Below, one piece after another: positions 34,615 through 43,866 of a stretch of DNA of 64,000 nt. Every line of letters starts with the position of its first letter. Position 1 is the stretch's first letter. The position numbers and the translations under genes are program-made. The notes under the pieces were generated by a model, which was given only the letters and a program-made list of their open reading frames with translations, was not told the origin of the DNA and did no database searches. Origin of the DNA: JAGRMG01 sp047975215 (GTDB lineage Bacteria; Pseudomonadota; Alphaproteobacteria; Rhodobacterales; Rhodobacteraceae); assembly GCA_047975215.1 (NCBI GenBank), contig JBKEDD010000005.1:124001-188000 (forward strand), in the 5' to 3' direction.

Positions 34615-35244
34615 TCAGCGCACCGGGGCAAACACCGCGTCCTTCAGCGGGCAGTCGCGCATGATGTCGGCCCCGCAGGGCACCGGTTCCAGGCCGCGCG
34701 ACAGACACAGGCGGGCCTCTGCGATACGGCCGTCCTTGCAGGTGATGGTCAGCATGTCCCGGCTCCAGCCCGGGTTGGCCTGCAAGAAGGCATCTTCGAT
34801 CACCGAGGCGGGAAGTTTCACCGGGCGGCGCAACCGGCGCAACACCTCCGGCCGCCTGACGCGCCCATAGGCCCGGCGCGCCAGCGCAAAATACGCATCG
34901 GGCGACAGACCCGAGCAGGTGCCGTGTTTCTTCCATTGATGCCACGCAAGTCCCGGGCTGCCCATGATATCGGCCATGCCCGCCGTCATGCGGCGCGATG
35001 GCGGCGCCTGCGGCGAGTGGCAGAATTCCGGCCAGCCGCGATCGTATTGCGGCCAGAGCCCGTGCAGCAGCCAGCCGTGATCGTGGCGCGGGTCGCACTG
35101 ATCCGACCCCTGCGCATCGCCGGTGGTGGCGCACCAGTTCGGCGACCAGCTTAGCGACAGCACATAGTAGTCGAATTCCCCCGGCTTGTCTCTGTCTGGC
35201 AGGGCTGGCGCCGCCGAAATTAGCCAGATCAAGAGCCAGCGCAT
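34615..35244 (-). CDS. Ribonuclease T2 family protein
   Basis: 209 aa. Signal peptide ~1-14. Conserved active-site segment I is HGWLLHGLWPQ (His61); segment II is WHQWKKHGTC (residues 101-110) with His102 and His107. The Glu that usually follows the first His of segment II (HEWxKHGTC) is Gln103 here. The core also has FDYYVLSLSWSPNWC at the front and four or more Cys for disulfides, as expected of a periplasmic/secreted enzyme. Cuts single-stranded RNA through a 2',3'-cyclic phosphate if active. GAGG precedes the ATG. Confidence 0.9.
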   Translation of the reverse strand: MRWLLIWLISAAPALPDRDKPGEFDYYVLSLSWSPNWCATTGDAQGSDQCDPRHDHGWLLHGLWPQYDRGWPEFCHSPQAPPSRRMTAGMADIMGSPGLAWHQWKKHGTCSGLSPDAYFALARRAYGRVRRPEVLRRLRRPVKLPASVIEDAFLQANPGWSRDMLTITCKDGRIAEARLCLSRGLEPVPCGADIMRDCPLKDAVFAPVR

Positions 35245-35292
35245 TCGCCTCTTTCCTTATTCTCCTCCTCCGACTATACAGTCGCGAAGTTC

Positions 35293-35347
35293 CCCGACAA
35301 CGGAAACCCGCCCTGAAATGCCAGGGCCGCCGATTTCAGGCGTCGGG
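35293..35347 (+). promoter_or_regulatory. Nested stem-loop in trcR leader
   Basis: Inner arms CCTGAAAT (35312-35319) and ATTTCAGG (35333-35340), perfect over 8 bp, are enclosed by CCCGAC (35293-35298) and GTCGGG (35342-35347); the outer stem can extend to 8 bp with one bulged C. It ends 14 nt before the AGGAG site of trcR. It may be an mRNA leader structure or a DNA operator. Confidence 0.5.
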
Positions 35348-35374
35348 AAAGACGTGTTCAAAGGAGAGATGCAC

Positions 35375-36148
35375 ATGGCAATTCCATTGATGGCCAAGGC
35401 GACCGCCGTGTGGCTGGTAGACAATACCACGATCAGCTTCAGGCAGATCGCCGATTTCGTCGGCATGCACGAGTTGGAGATCCAGGGCATCGCCGATGGC
35501 GACGTGGCGGTCGGTGTCAAGGGGTTCGACCCCATCACCAACAACCAGTTGACCCAGGACGAGATCGACACCGCCGAGAAAGACCCGCTGCACAAGCTCA
35601 AGCTCAAGTTCAACCCGGCCGCCCAGGGCGAGGAAAAACGGCGCGGGCCGCGCTACACGCCGCTCAGCAAACGCCAGGACAGGCCGGCGGCGATCCTGTG
35701 GCTGGTCAAGTTTCACCCCGAACTGACGGATGCGCAGATCTCCAAGCTGGTTGGCACCACCAAGCCGACGATCCAGACCATCCGCGAGCGCACCCACTGG
35801 AATATCACCAATATCCAGCCGATCGACCCTGTGGCGCTGGGCCTGTGCAAGCAGTCCGAACTGGATGCCGTTGTCCAGAAGGCTGCCGCCAAGAAGGCCG
35901 CGGAGGGCGTAGTGATGAGCGACGACGAGCGTCGCAAGCTGGTCAGCACCGAACAGTCGCTGGGCATGGCGGCCGAGCCGAAGATTCCCACCGCCATCGA
36001 GGGTCTGGAAACCTTCACCCTGTCGGGTTCCGATAATGACGGCGACAGCGAGGACAGCGAACCTATCCTCGATGCCGAAAGCCTGTTCAACCTCCCTGCG
36101 GGCGGTGGCGACGACGAGGACGACGAGGATGACGAACGCCGGCGGTGA
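35375..36148 (+). CDS. trcR: DUF1013 cell-cycle transcriptional regulator, TrcR-like
   Basis: 257 aa. The N-terminal ~60 residues and a second region (~105-150: WLVKFHPELTDAQISKLVGTTKPTIQTIRERTHWN) contain helix-turn-helix-like DNA-binding segments typical of DUF1013 proteins. These are named TrcR and linked to the CtrA/GcrA cell-cycle network in alphaproteobacteria. The C-terminus is very acidic (GGGDDEDDEDDERRR). I chose ATG 35375 because AGGAG lies 8 nt upstream; ATG 35369 is too close to the site. Monocistronic. Confidence 0.85.
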   Translation: MAIPLMAKATAVWLVDNTTISFRQIADFVGMHELEIQGIADGDVAVGVKGFDPITNNQLTQDEIDTAEKDPLHKLKLKFNPAAQGEEKRRGPRYTPLSKRQDRPAAILWLVKFHPELTDAQISKLVGTTKPTIQTIRERTHWNITNIQPIDPVALGLCKQSELDAVVQKAAAKKAAEGVVMSDDERRKLVSTEQSLGMAAEPKIPTAIEGLETFTLSGSDNDGDSEDSEPILDAESLFNLPAGGGDDEDDEDDERRR

Positions 36149-36224
36149 TACCCGCCCGGCCCGCATGAACGGCTCCGTCCGGTAACGGCCGAAGCTTCCT
36201 GCGTTCGCGGGCGGCCTTTGGCGG

Positions 36225-38255
36225 TCAGATCGCGTTCATCGTCAGCAGGTCGTATTCGGCGACCAGTTCGTTGCTCTGGTTCGTCAGGGTGACGTGCCAG
36301 CGCACCTCGCCGTATTCGTCGTTGCGCCGGGTCTTCCGTTTCACCGTCAGCCGGACCTTGATGCTGTCCCCTGCACTGACCGGTTTCATGAACCGCAGGC
36401 CGTCGAGGCCGGTATTGGCCAGTACCGGGCCTTCGTTCGGTTCCACGAACAGCCCGGCGGCAAAGGCGATCAGCAGATAGCCATGTGCCACGCGGCCCGG
36501 GAAGAACGGATTGCGCTTGGCCGCCGCGTCGTCCATGTGGGCATAGAAGGTGTCGCCGGTGAAATTGGCGAAGGTTTCGATATCGTCCAGCGTCACCTCG
36601 CGCGACCTGCTGTGCAGCGTCTCGCCGATGGACAACTCACCGAACCGGCGGGTGAATGGATGCGCCGGGCCTTCGATCTCCCTGGCGCCCGGCACCCATT
36701 TGCCGCCTATGGCGGTCAGGATGTCGGGCGAACCCTGGATCGCCGTGCGCTGCATGTAGTGCATGACGCCACGCACCCCGCCCAGTTCTTCGCCGCCGCC
36801 GGCCCGCCCCGGCCCGCCATGAACCATGTGGGGCAGGGGCGAACCGTGGCCGGTCGATTCCTTCATGCTGTCGCGGTTGTTGAAATAGAGGCGGCCGTGA
36901 TACGCGCCCGCACCCAGCGCGACCCCGCGCGCCACATCCGGGTCGCGGGTGATGACCGAAGCAACAAGCGAGCCCTTGCCGCGATTGGCGATTTCGACCG
37001 CATGGTCGAGATCGCGATAGCCCATCACCGTCGAGACCGGGCCGAACGCCTCGGTGTCGTGGATTCGTTCGGCCCTGTCCGGCTCGGTACAGTGAAACAG
37101 CATCGGCGGCAGGAACGCGCCCTTTCGCGCATCCGCACCGTCCACGTTGAATTCGTCGGGGTTGCCGAACACGCGCTCGGCCTCGGTGCCGATGATGGCC
37201 GCCTTGTCCAGAACGTCGCGTTTCTGCGCATTGCTGACCAGCGCGCCCATGCGTGTGGTTTCCTTGCGCGGATCGCCGATCACCACCTTGGCCAGCCGCG
37301 CCGACAGTGCCTCGATCACCGCCGGAACCTGCGCCTGCGGTGCGATGATGCGGCGGATGGCGGTGCATTTCTGGCCCGCCTTGGCGGTCATCTCGCGGCT
37401 GACCTCCTTGACGAACAGGTCGAACTCGGGCGTTCCCGGGCTGGCATCGGGGCCGAGGATCGACGCGTTGAGGCTGTCCTGCTCGGCCACGAAGCGCACC
37501 GAATTGCGCAGGATCGCCGGGGTTGCGCGCAGTTTCAGCGCGGTATCGGCCGATCCGGTAAAGCTTACCACGTCCTGCATGTCCAGCCGGTCCAGCATGT
37601 CGCCGAGCCCGCCCGAGACCAGTTGCAGCGCGCCTTGGGGCAAGATTCCGCTGTCCAGCATCAGGCGCACCGCCAGTTCCGTGACATAGCAGCTGTTGGT
37701 GGCGGGCTTGACGATTGCGGGAACGCCGGCCAGCAGGGTCGGCGCGAGCTTTTCCAGCATTCCCCAGACCGGGAAGTTGAAGGCGTTGATATGCACCGCG
37801 ACTCCCTGCAGCGGCGTGCAGATATGCTGGCCCAGGAAGCGGCCGCCACGGGAAAGCTGTTCGACCTCGCCATCCAGATAGACATGGCCATCGGGCATCT
37901 CGCGCCGGCCCTTCGAGGCGAAGACGAACATCGTGCCGATGCCGCCGTCGATGTCGATCATGTTGTCGGACTGGGTGGCGCCGGTGTCAAACGACAGATC
38001 GTAAAGCGCCTGCTTGTTCGCCCCCAGATGCGTGGCCAGCGCCTTGAGCATGCGGGCGCGGTCGTGAAATGTCATCGCGCGCAGCGCGGGGCCGCCGACG
38101 GTCCGGGCATGCGCCAGCATCTCGGCGACGTCCAGCGCCTCGTTTCCCGCGCTTGCAATCACCTCGCCGGTGATTGCGCTGGCGATGTTGCGCGCACCCT
38201 GACCGGGCGCGATCCATTTTCCGGCGGCAAAGCTCGATATCTGTCGAATGCTCAT
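36225..38255 (-). CDS. paaZ: Bifunctional oxepin-CoA hydrolase / 3-oxo-5,6-dehydrosuberyl-CoA semialdehyde dehydrogenase PaaZ
   Basis: 676 aa, normal length for the fused enzyme. The N-terminal ~520 residues are an aldehyde dehydrogenase: PATNSCYVTELAVRL, GSADTALKL, EQDSLNASILGPD (general base Glu) and AGQKCTAIRRI (catalytic Cys). The C-terminal ~150 are a MaoC-type hydratase: FTGDTFYAHMDDAAAKRNPFFPGRVAHGYLL with the D-x4-H pair. PaaZ opens the oxepin-CoA ring and oxidises the aldehyde in aerobic phenylacetate breakdown. Divergent from paaG across a 92-nt gap with an operator-like palindrome. Confidence 0.95.
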   Translation of the reverse strand: MSIRQISSFAAGKWIAPGQGARNIASAITGEVIASAGNEALDVAEMLAHARTVGGPALRAMTFHDRARMLKALATHLGANKQALYDLSFDTGATQSDNMIDIDGGIGTMFVFASKGRREMPDGHVYLDGEVEQLSRGGRFLGQHICTPLQGVAVHINAFNFPVWGMLEKLAPTLLAGVPAIVKPATNSCYVTELAVRLMLDSGILPQGALQLVSGGLGDMLDRLDMQDVVSFTGSADTALKLRATPAILRNSVRFVAEQDSLNASILGPDASPGTPEFDLFVKEVSREMTAKAGQKCTAIRRIIAPQAQVPAVIEALSARLAKVVIGDPRKETTRMGALVSNAQKRDVLDKAAIIGTEAERVFGNPDEFNVDGADARKGAFLPPMLFHCTEPDRAERIHDTEAFGPVSTVMGYRDLDHAVEIANRGKGSLVASVITRDPDVARGVALGAGAYHGRLYFNNRDSMKESTGHGSPLPHMVHGGPGRAGGGEELGGVRGVMHYMQRTAIQGSPDILTAIGGKWVPGAREIEGPAHPFTRRFGELSIGETLHSRSREVTLDDIETFANFTGDTFYAHMDDAAAKRNPFFPGRVAHGYLLIAFAAGLFVEPNEGPVLANTGLDGLRFMKPVSAGDSIKVRLTVKRKTRRNDEYGEVRWHVTLTNQSNELVAEYDLLTMNAI

Positions 38256-38292
38256 CTGGGGTACCCTCTCGATCGGTCGAGTAATTTATTGA

Positions 38293-38308
38293 CCAACCGT
38301 TCGGTTTA
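38293..38308. promoter_or_regulatory. Palindromic operator candidate, paaZ/paaG divergent promoter
   Basis: AACCG-TT-CGGTT (38295-38306) inside an imperfect 16-bp palindrome. It overlaps a rightward TTGACC (38289-38294) that could be the paaG -35 element; the -10 (AAGAAA, 38312) is weak. The obvious candidate ligand-controlled repressor is the TetR protein at 40896. Confidence 0.55.
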
Positions 38309-38347
38309 TGCAAGAAATTTGTCGGAACAAATGCAAAGCGGACGGAC

Positions 38348-39133
38348 ATGACGGACACGATTCTTGCGCAGAACCATGGCAATTGGGTCGAGATCACCCT
38401 GAACCGGCCCGACCGGCTCAACAGTTTCAACGACGAGATGCATCTGGCGCTTCGCGATGCCATCGAAAAGGCACGCGACGGCGGCGCGCGGGCGATTCTG
38501 CTCACGGGCGCCGGGCGCGGTTTCTGCGCCGGGCAGGACCTGGGCGACCGCGACCCGTCGAAAATGGACAGCCCGCCCGATCTGGGCCAGACGGTGCGCA
38601 CCTTCTATGCGCCGCTTGTGCGCCTGATCCGGTCCCTGAACTTCCCGGTCATCTGCGCCGTCAACGGCGTGGCGGCCGGGGCGGGGGCCAATCTCGCGCT
38701 GGCCTGCGACGTGGTGCTGGCAGGTGAAAGCGCGAAGTTCATCCAGTCGTTTTCCAAGGTCGGGCTGATTCCCGACACAGGCGGTTCCTGGCACCTGCCG
38801 CGCCTGCTGGGCGAGGCACGGGCCAAGGGGCTGACGTTCACCGCCGAACCGCTGAGCGCCGCGCGCGCCCAGGAATGGGGCCTGATCTGGAAGGCGCTGC
38901 CCGACGCCGACCTGATGAACGAGGCGCGCGCCCTGGCCGAACGGCTTGGCGACGGTCCGACTCTGGGCCTGGGGTTGACCAAACAATGCATCCAGGCGGC
39001 CGCCACCGATAGCCTGAGCGATCATCTGGAGCTGGAAGCGGATGCCATGAAGACATGCGGGCAAAGTGCCGACTACGCCGAGGGAGTGTCGGCGTTTCTG
39101 CAAAAGCGTGCGCCCGCGTTCAGGGGCCGCTGA
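38348..39133 (+). CDS. paaG: 2-(1,2-epoxy-1,2-dihydrophenyl)acetyl-CoA isomerase PaaG
   Basis: 261-aa crotonase-fold enzyme: ILLTGAGRGFCAGQDLGDRD (first oxyanion segment) and NGVAAGAGANLALACDVVLAGESAKFIQSFSKVGLIPDTGGSW (second segment with the PaaG-specific Asp in PDTGG). It converts the epoxide to oxepin-CoA. The context paaG-paaI-paaK supports this among crotonases. First gene of the rightward paa unit. Confidence 0.92.
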   Translation: MTDTILAQNHGNWVEITLNRPDRLNSFNDEMHLALRDAIEKARDGGARAILLTGAGRGFCAGQDLGDRDPSKMDSPPDLGQTVRTFYAPLVRLIRSLNFPVICAVNGVAAGAGANLALACDVVLAGESAKFIQSFSKVGLIPDTGGSWHLPRLLGEARAKGLTFTAEPLSAARAQEWGLIWKALPDADLMNEARALAERLGDGPTLGLGLTKQCIQAAATDSLSDHLELEADAMKTCGQSADYAEGVSAFLQKRAPAFRGR

Positions 39134-39135
39134 CC

Positions 39136-39585
39136 ATGACGCCGCAACAGCGCGCAGAGGCCGTCGCCAAGGCAATGTCGGAGCAGGACAATGCCTCGAA
39201 ATGGGCCGGAATCGAGCTGGTCGAGATCGGCGAGGCCAAGGCGACGATGGCGTTGACCGTCGCCAGCCGGCATTGCAACGGGCATGGCATCTGCCACGGC
39301 GGCGTGACCTACATGCTGGCCGACAGCGCCTTCGCCTATGCCTGCAACAGCCGCAACCAGTCCACGCTGGCGCAACACAATTCGATCACCTACACTGCGC
39401 CAGGCAGGCTGGGCGACCGGCTGACCGCCACGGCGAGCGAGGTCGCGCTGAACGGGCGCAGCGGCATCTACGATGTGGCCGTAACCAATCAGGACGGCGT
39501 CACGGTGGCCCGGTTCCGCGGATTGTCCCGCGCGGTCAAGGGCCGCTATATCGACGAATCCGGTGACGAGGAGGCCGCGGAATGA
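39136..39585 (+). CDS. paaI: Hydroxyphenylacetyl-CoA thioesterase PaaI
   Basis: 149-aa hotdog-fold thioesterase: RHCNGHGICHGGVTYMLADSAFAYACNS, with the HGG turn at 54-56 and catalytic Asp63. PaaI releases CoA from stalled phenylacetyl-CoA intermediates. ATG 39136 is 2 nt after the paaG stop; overlaps paaK by 4 nt. Confidence 0.92.
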   Translation: MTPQQRAEAVAKAMSEQDNASKWAGIELVEIGEAKATMALTVASRHCNGHGICHGGVTYMLADSAFAYACNSRNQSTLAQHNSITYTAPGRLGDRLTATASEVALNGRSGIYDVAVTNQDGVTVARFRGLSRAVKGRYIDESGDEEAAE

Positions 39586-40892
39586 AGGACCTGACGCCGA
39601 AGAAATCCGACCTCGATCCGATCGAGACCGCCTCGCGCGACGAGATAGCGGCGCTGCAACTGGAACGGTTGAAATGGTCGCTGCGCCACGCCTACGACAA
39701 CGTGGCGATGTACCGCGAACGCTTTGATCAGGCCGGCGTGCATCCCGATGACCTGAAGTCGCTTGCCGATCTGGCCAGGTTCCCGTTCACCTACAAGTCG
39801 GACCTGCGCGACAATTACCCGTTCGGCCTGTTCGCGGTGCCGCGCGATCAGATCGTGCGCGTTCACGCCTCGTCGGGTACCACCGGCAAGCCGACCGTGG
39901 TGGGCTATACGCAACGGGATATCGACAACTGGGCCGAACTGGTTGCCCGTTCGATGCGCGCCGCCGGCACACGCCCCGGCGACATCGTTCATGTGGCCTA
40001 TGGCTATGGCCTGTTCACCGGCGGGCTGGGGGCGCATTACGGGGCCGAGAAACTGGGCTGCACCGTGGTCCCGATCTCGGGCGGGGGCACCGAACGGCAG
40101 GTCACGCTGATCGAGGATTTCAAGCCGACCACGATCATGGTGACGCCCTCCTACATGCTCAACATTCTCGAACAGATGCACAAGGCAGGGCTGGATCCGC
40201 GTGCCTGTTCGATCGAGGTCGGCATCTTCGGTGCCGAACCCTGGACCGATGCGATGCGCGCCGAGATGGAAGCGGCATTCGACATGCACGCGGTAGACAT
40301 CTACGGCCTGTCCGAAGTCATGGGGCCGGGTGTGGCCAGCGAATGCGTGGAATCCAAGGATGGCCCGGTAATCTGGGAGGACCATTTCTATCCCGAGATC
40401 ATCGACCCCGCGACCGGCGAGGTCTGCGCCGATGGCGAGATGGGTGAACTGGTGTTCACCACGCTGACCAAGCAGGGCTTGCCGATGATCCGCTACCGCA
40501 CCCGCGACCTGACCCGGCTCTTGCCCGGCACGGCGCGATCCATGCGGCGGATGGAAAAGATCACCGGACGGTCCGACGACATGATGATCCTGCGCGGCGT
40601 AAACGTCTTCCCGACCCAGATCGAGGAACAGGTGATGGCGACAGGCGGGCTGGCGCCGCATTTCCAGATCGAACTTTACAAGTCCGGCCGGATGGACGCC
40701 ATGCGCGTCCATGTCGAGGCCAGCCCCGACGCCACCGATGAGCTTTCGCGCACCGCCGCGGCGCGGATGCTGACCAAGCGGATCAAGGACGTTGTCGGTG
40801 TCTCGACCGAGATCATGGTTGGCGATCCCGGTTCGGTGGCGCGCTCGGAAGGCAAGGCCAAGCGGGTGGTCGATAATCGGGGCAAGGGCTGA
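39582..40892 (+). CDS. paaK: Phenylacetate-CoA ligase PaaK
   Basis: 436 aa, standard PaaK length. P-loop-like motif SSGTTGKPT (97-105), YGLSEVMGPGVASEC, and the hinge RTRDLTRLLPGTARSMRRMEKITGRSDDM (key: Y.TRDL..........R...I.GR.DD) and GVNVFPTQIEE. Activates phenylacetate to its CoA thioester, the entry step of the pathway. Confidence 0.96.
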   Translation: MKDLTPKKSDLDPIETASRDEIAALQLERLKWSLRHAYDNVAMYRERFDQAGVHPDDLKSLADLARFPFTYKSDLRDNYPFGLFAVPRDQIVRVHASSGTTGKPTVVGYTQRDIDNWAELVARSMRAAGTRPGDIVHVAYGYGLFTGGLGAHYGAEKLGCTVVPISGGGTERQVTLIEDFKPTTIMVTPSYMLNILEQMHKAGLDPRACSIEVGIFGAEPWTDAMRAEMEAAFDMHAVDIYGLSEVMGPGVASECVESKDGPVIWEDHFYPEIIDPATGEVCADGEMGELVFTTLTKQGLPMIRYRTRDLTRLLPGTARSMRRMEKITGRSDDMMILRGVNVFPTQIEEQVMATGGLAPHFQIELYKSGRMDAMRVHVEASPDATDELSRTAAARMLTKRIKDVVGVSTEIMVGDPGSVARSEGKAKRVVDNRGKG

Positions 40893-40895
40893 GCG

Positions 40896-41492
40896 GTGGC
40901 CCGGACGATTGCCAAGGACCACGACCAGAAACGCGCGCAGATTCTGAAATCGGCGGCGCATGTGTTCGCGCGCGAAGGATTCGACCGCGCCTCGATGACC
41001 CAGCTTGCCCGCGAATGCGGTATCTCCAAGGCCAATATCTATCATTACTACAGCAGCAAGGATGCGATCCTGTTCGACATTCTCGACAGCTATCTATCCG
41101 GCCTGCGCGACCGTATCCTGGGCGGCGAAACCCGGGGGCTTGCTCCCGAGGAACGGCTGCGCCGTGTCATGCGCGACATTCTGAACGCCTACAAGGGTGC
41201 CGATGACGAACACCAGGTGCAGATCAACGCGCTCTCGGCGCTGCCCGAGGACCAGCAGCGCCAGATGCGCGCGTATCAGCGCGACATGGTGCGGTTCATG
41301 AGCGATCTGCTGCGGGCCGCCGCGCCGGACGTATTCGACAGCGACCCGGCCAAGCTGCGCGCCGCCACCATGTCCGTGTTCGGAATGCTGAACTGGTATT
41401 TCATGTGGAGCGCCGACGCCGACACCGCGTCGCGCGAAGCCTATGCCGATCTGGTGTGCGATCTGACCCTGAAGGGCGTGCGCGGGCTTTAG
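40896..41492 (+). CDS. paaR: TetR-family regulator, PaaR-like
   Basis: 198 aa, GTG start 3 nt after paaK. Helix-turn-helix at ~25-55 (ASMTQLARECGISKANIYHYYSSKDAILFDIL). The ligand domain is ordinary for acyl-CoA-responsive TetR proteins. By position it likely represses the paa genes and is relieved by phenylacetyl-CoA, as for PaaR of other bacteria; its candidate site is at 38293. Confidence 0.88.
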   Translation: MARTIAKDHDQKRAQILKSAAHVFAREGFDRASMTQLARECGISKANIYHYYSSKDAILFDILDSYLSGLRDRILGGETRGLAPEERLRRVMRDILNAYKGADDEHQVQINALSALPEDQQRQMRAYQRDMVRFMSDLLRAAAPDVFDSDPAKLRAATMSVFGMLNWYFMWSADADTASREAYADLVCDLTLKGVRGL

Positions 41493-41510
41493 GCGCCGAC
41501 AACCGGCGCC
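41492..41510 (+). terminator. Stem-loop after the tetR gene
   Basis: GGCGCCG (41492-41498), 5-nt loop, CGGCGCC (41504-41510): a perfect GC stem starting on the last base of the stop codon. Likely end of the paa transcript. The rest of the 280-nt gap to the next gene holds a second GGCCCG/CGGGCC hairpin (41726-41743) and no gene. Confidence 0.55.
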
Positions 41511-41772
41511 ACGCGGGTCCAAGACAGCGCCGGACCGCCAAAGCAGATGTTCCCGGCCCGCCCGGCCTTGACCGTCAGGGGCTATTGCTGTTTGTAGATT
41601 TGCGGAACCATGTTCTGCACAGTGGAATTGGCGATGGCTTCGGCCGCCCCCGCCGGTCTATGGCATCGGCAAGGGCCGCCCTTTCGGGGGCTTTCGCACG
41701 AGAACGAGGAATGGCACGATGCAGCGGCCCGGTCTGTCGGGCCAGCGGCATCGCAAGAGGGGAATATCGGAC

Positions 41773-43866
41773 ATGACAGATGCGATCGGCTACGAGTTGC
41801 TGGGCGAGATAGCCGTACTGAAGGCACAGAATCCGCCGGTGAACGCGCTGGGATACGACGTGCGCACCGGCCTGTGGAAAGGTATCGAACGCGCCGAAAA
41901 GGACGGCGCCAAAGCGGTGCTGATCTATGGCGAAGGCGCGACCTTCTTCGCTGGCGCCGACATCAAGGAATTCGGCAAGCCCCCGAAGGAACCCTTTCTG
42001 CCCGATCTCTGCACCCGCATAGAGGCCTCGCCGCTGACCGTGGTTTCCTCCATGCACGGCACCGCACTGGGCGGCGGGCTGGAAATCGCGCTTGGTTCGC
42101 ATTACCGCATCGCCGTGCCATCGGCGCGGATGGGCTTGCCCGAAGTGCTGATCGGCGTCATGCCGGGTGCCGGCGGCACGCAACGTCTGCCGCGCCTGAT
42201 CGGGGTGGAAAGGTCGCTCGACATCAGCACCTCGGGGCGCCAGATCGGCGCGCGCGAGGCGCTGGAACTGGGTATTGTCGACCGCATCGAAGACGGCGCC
42301 CCGCGCGAGATCGGGTTGGCCTATGCGCGCGAACTGCTGGAATCGGGCGAGTCGCGCCGCGCGATCAGCGAGATGCCCGCGCCCGAAGCGGTGGATTTCG
42401 ACGCCACATATGATGCCGTGCTGAGGAAGGGCCGCGGCCAGTTGTCGCCCGCCGTCGCCGTGCGCGGCGTGCAGGCAGCCTGCGAGATGCCCTTCGCCGA
42501 GGGGATGAAGCGCGAACGCGAACTGTTCATGGAACTCATGGCCACCGACCAGCGGCAGGGGCTTATCCATGCCTTTTTTGCCGAACGCGCTGTCGGCAAG
42601 CTGCCCGAACTCGAGGGCGTCGATTCCCGCCCGCTGGCGGAACTGGGTGTGATCGGCGGCGGCACCATGGGGGCGGGCATCGCCACCGCCGCGCTGCTTG
42701 CCGGCCTTTCCGTCATCATGCTGGAAATGACCGACGAGGCCGCGCAGGCCGCCAGGGGCCGGATCGAAGGCAACCTTCAGGGCGCCCTGAAACGCGGCAA
42801 GATCGACCAGACGAAATTCGACCATCTGACCCAGACCGCGCTGACGCTCTCTACCGGATACGACGCGCTGAAAGACGCCGATCTGGTGATCGAGGCGGTG
42901 TTCGAGGACATGGGCGTCAAGAAACAGGTCTTCACCAAACTCGACGCGGTCTGCAAGCCCGGCGCGGTACTGGCCACCAATACCTCATATCTCGACGTGA
43001 ACGAGATCGCCGCAATCACCGGTCGCCCCGCCGATGTGATCGGGCTGCATTTCTTCTCGCCCGCGCATGTGATGAAGCTGCTTGAGATCGTGGTTGCGGA
43101 CAAGACCGCGCCCGACGTGGTCGCCACCGGCTTTGCGCTGGGCAAGCGGCTCGGCAAGGTCAGTGTCCGCGCCGGGGTCTGCGACGGCTTCATCGGCAAC
43201 CGCATTCTTGCCACCTACCGCACCGCCGCCGACCACATGATCCTGGATGGCGCCAGCCCCTTCCAGATCGACAAGGCGCTGACCGATTTCGGCTTTGCCA
43301 TGGGCCCATATGCGGTTTCCGACCTGGCCGGGCTCGATATCGGCTGGGCGGTGCGCAAGCGCAAGCGCGCCGAGGGGCTCGACCCGCGCGCCCGCGACTT
43401 CACCTATGCCGACAAGCTGTGTGAAGCCGGGCATTTCGGGCAGAAGACCGGCAAGGGCTATTACGTCTACGAAAAGGGCAAGCGCGGCGGTACCCCCAAC
43501 CCCGAGGTGATGGGGCTGATCGAGGCCGACCGCGCCGCGCAGGGCATTACCCCACGCGAGTTCACCGACGCCGAGATCGTGCGCCGCTACATGGCCGCGA
43601 TGGTCAATGAGGCCGCGAAGGTCGTGGGCGAGGGTATCGCCAAACGCCCCCTCGATGTGGATGTGACGCTTCTCTACGGCTATGGCTTCCCGCGCTATCG
43701 CGGCGGGCCGCTGAAATGGGCCGACATGACGGGCCTCAAGGGCCTGCTCGAAGACATCAGGTCGTGGGCCGGGGCGGATGATTACTTCTGGCAACCCGCC
43801 CCGCTGCTGGAAGAACTGGTGGCCGACGGCCGCAGCTTCGACGATCTCAACAAGGACGCAAAATGA
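41773..43866 (+). CDS. Bifunctional enoyl-CoA hydratase / 3-hydroxyacyl-CoA dehydrogenase, FadJ-type
   Basis: 697 aa. N-terminal crotonase domain (~1-190): GEGATFFAGADIKEF and MGLPEVLIGVMPGAGGTQRLPRL with the catalytic Glu. Then an NAD-binding domain starting with GVIGGGTMGAGIA (~292-304), catalytic His in GLHFFSPAHVMKLLE, and two C-terminal 6PGDH-like domains. It hydrates enoyl-CoA and oxidises the hydroxyacyl-CoA. Chosen start ATG 41773 follows GAGGGG. First gene of a six-gene beta-oxidation operon; overlaps the thiolase gene. Confidence 0.93.
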   Translation: MTDAIGYELLGEIAVLKAQNPPVNALGYDVRTGLWKGIERAEKDGAKAVLIYGEGATFFAGADIKEFGKPPKEPFLPDLCTRIEASPLTVVSSMHGTALGGGLEIALGSHYRIAVPSARMGLPEVLIGVMPGAGGTQRLPRLIGVERSLDISTSGRQIGAREALELGIVDRIEDGAPREIGLAYARELLESGESRRAISEMPAPEAVDFDATYDAVLRKGRGQLSPAVAVRGVQAACEMPFAEGMKRERELFMELMATDQRQGLIHAFFAERAVGKLPELEGVDSRPLAELGVIGGGTMGAGIATAALLAGLSVIMLEMTDEAAQAARGRIEGNLQGALKRGKIDQTKFDHLTQTALTLSTGYDALKDADLVIEAVFEDMGVKKQVFTKLDAVCKPGAVLATNTSYLDVNEIAAITGRPADVIGLHFFSPAHVMKLLEIVVADKTAPDVVATGFALGKRLGKVSVRAGVCDGFIGNRILATYRTAADHMILDGASPFQIDKALTDFGFAMGPYAVSDLAGLDIGWAVRKRKRAEGLDPRARDFTYADKLCEAGHFGQKTGKGYYVYEKGKRGGTPNPEVMGLIEADRAAQGITPREFTDAEIVRRYMAAMVNEAAKVVGEGIAKRPLDVDVTLLYGYGFPRYRGGPLKWADMTGLKGLLEDIRSWAGADDYFWQPAPLLEELVADGRSFDDLNKDAK

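Noticed and set aside
36294..38351. Rightward 685-codon frame opposite paaZ
   Set aside because: No recognisable domain; paaZ on the other strand is full length with active-site residues.
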